A DNA stretch of 31,959 bases from Chara braunii (taxonomy: Eukaryota; Streptophyta; Charophyceae; Charales; Characeae). The translations under genes and the position numbers were made by a program. This document shows, in pieces, positions 31,157 to 31,959 of this stretch. The notes below the pieces were generated by a model. That model was not told where the DNA came from. It was given only the letters and a program-made list of their open reading frames with translations, and did not search any database. Position 1 is the stretch's first letter. Every line of letters begins with the position of its first letter. The stretch covers positions 418,040-449,998 of the forward strand of contig BFEA01000777.1 in the NCBI GenBank assembly GCA_003427395.1, given 5' to 3'.

Positions 31157-31260
31157 GTCTAATTAGTGACGCGCATAAATGGATTAACGAGATTCCCACT
31201 GTGCCTATCTACCATCCTGTAAAACCACAGCCAAGGGAAAGGGCTTGGAAGAATCGACGA

Positions 31261-31292
<32 letters not shown>

Positions 31293-31609
31293 TCGACTCT
31301 GTGAAATGACTTGAGAGGTGTAGAATAAGTGGGAGCCTTATGGCGCAAGTGAAATACCATTACTTTTAACGTTATTTTACTTATTTCGTGAGGTGGAGCC
31401 GAGGCTTTGCCCCTGCTTCTCGATCCAAGGTGCAGGCCCTCGTGGCCTGTCCGATCCAAGTGAAAGACATTGTCAGGTGGGGAGTTTGGCTGGGGAAGCA
31501 CATTTGTTAGAAGATAACGTTGGTGTCCTAACATGAGCTCAACGAGAACAGAAATCTCGTGTGGAGCACAAGGGCAAAAGCTCATTTGATTTTGATTTCC
31601 AGTACGAAT
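31020..31609 (+). rRNA. rrn28: 28S rRNA fragment, plus strand, degenerate copy 2
   Basis: This 590-bp segment repeats 12659-13248, from TTGCGATGGTCC to AGTACGAAT. It differs from copy 1 at a few dozen scattered positions. It is nearer to canonical at some (GACGCGCAT, GATTAACGAG) and further at others (GCATAAATGG, CCTGTAAAACC, ACTGTGCCTATC). The two copies have therefore decayed independently and this is not a recent duplicate. Its left end is a non-homologous junction with 28S-B ORF2, and its right end is the standard LINE target point. Classical R1 and R2 positions are again empty. Confidence 0.94.
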
Positions 31610-31959
31610 GTCTCTGTGGCAACCGTGGTCTAAGTTCGGGTGGGCCCTGATGTGTTGCATGCGACTACGGAGCGTCGGTCATAGTCGATACTCTCCCATC
31701 TCCCAGGGTACGTAAGGATGTGCGCTGTCTCTGAGGGTCTCAGCTGGTTCAATAAGGGGATGTGGGGAGGGGGTGGAACATACTATACCATTGTGGGCAG
31801 GGTCGTCTGCGCAGGTCTCGCTTGGCGAGTGTAGTACCGGCTCCGAGAGCGTAGGAAGGCTCGACGCGCCGGCCAGCCTGGCGGGACTGCCCTCAATGAC
31901 CGTGCGATAAGGACCCCCCACGGCCGTCTACAACCTGCACAACCTTAAAAAAAAAAAAA
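31610..31959 (+). mobile_element. Third 28S insertion (28S-C): short poly(A)-tailed element or 3' end
   Basis: Right after AGTACGAAT the sequence departs from 28S (expected ACAAACCGTGAAAGCG) into about 337 bp of unrelated sequence. This ends in a poly(A) run (31947-31959) at the window edge. Position, orientation and tail show a retroposed unit at the same 28S site as 28S-A. It shares no obvious similarity with the 28S-A 3' UTR, so it is either a different family or a short non-autonomous element. Open frames within it are short and unsupported. The downstream target copy would lie outside the window. Confidence 0.72.

Noticed and set aside
1-31959. CRISPR arrays, bacterial operons, tRNA genes, plasmid or phage features
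   Set aside because: None seen; the content is eukaryotic rDNA and LINEs throughout.

Overview
This window is eukaryotic nuclear ribosomal DNA, heavily rearranged and colonised by non-LTR retrotransposons (LINEs). The 18S and 28S sequences look green-plant (Viridiplantae), with streptophyte-like 18S signatures, so a streptophyte alga or early-diverging land plant is my best guess; I cannot name the species. The LINEs fit this: their ORF2 has an AP endonuclease, a reverse transcriptase and a C-terminal zf-RVT-type zinc finger, the plant L1-like layout. No bacterial or organellar genes are seen.

Left part, transcribed leftward: 18S (3257-4975), ITS1, 5.8S (2222-2379), ITS2 and the 5' part of 28S (1793-1). 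The first ~85 nt of 18S are missing because the gene is interrupted by two same-sense LINEs lined up at one site: a short ~0.94 kb element (18S-B, 4976-5913) and a 5'-truncated ~6.4 kb element (18S-A, 5926-~12285). A 12-nt copy of the 18S target sits between them. The broken 5' end of 18S-A is fused to a 28S fragment lying in the opposite (+) orientation.

Right part, transcribed rightward: a 28S fragment (~12286-13247), a ~10.6 kb LINE (28S-A, 13248-23846), a short duplicated 28S target (23848-23885), a second related LINE lacking its 3' half (28S-B, 23886-~31019), a second 28S fragment (31020-31609) repeating about 590 bp of the first, and the poly(A)-tailed 3' end of a third insertion (28S-C, 31610-31959). 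All three 28S insertions start at the same place in 28S, at the AGTACGAAT motif.

The 18S-targeting and 28S-targeting LINEs are related. Their ORF2s align along most of their length, and they share an ORF1 C-terminal domain that I do not recognise. The 28S LINEs additionally encode a Trp-rich hydrophobic protein ahead of ORF1, a DUF4283-like plus zinc-knuckle ORF1 part, and unusually long inter-ORF spacers (1.0-1.6 kb) with degenerate tandem repeats. Every long reading frame is broken by stops or frameshifts, and the rRNA copies carry changes at near-invariant positions, so this looks like a silenced, decaying rDNA graveyard that still records two site-specific retrotransposon lineages. Coordinates of element and rRNA boundaries are by eye, usually good to a few bases at the target sites and to tens of bases at the non-homologous junctions.
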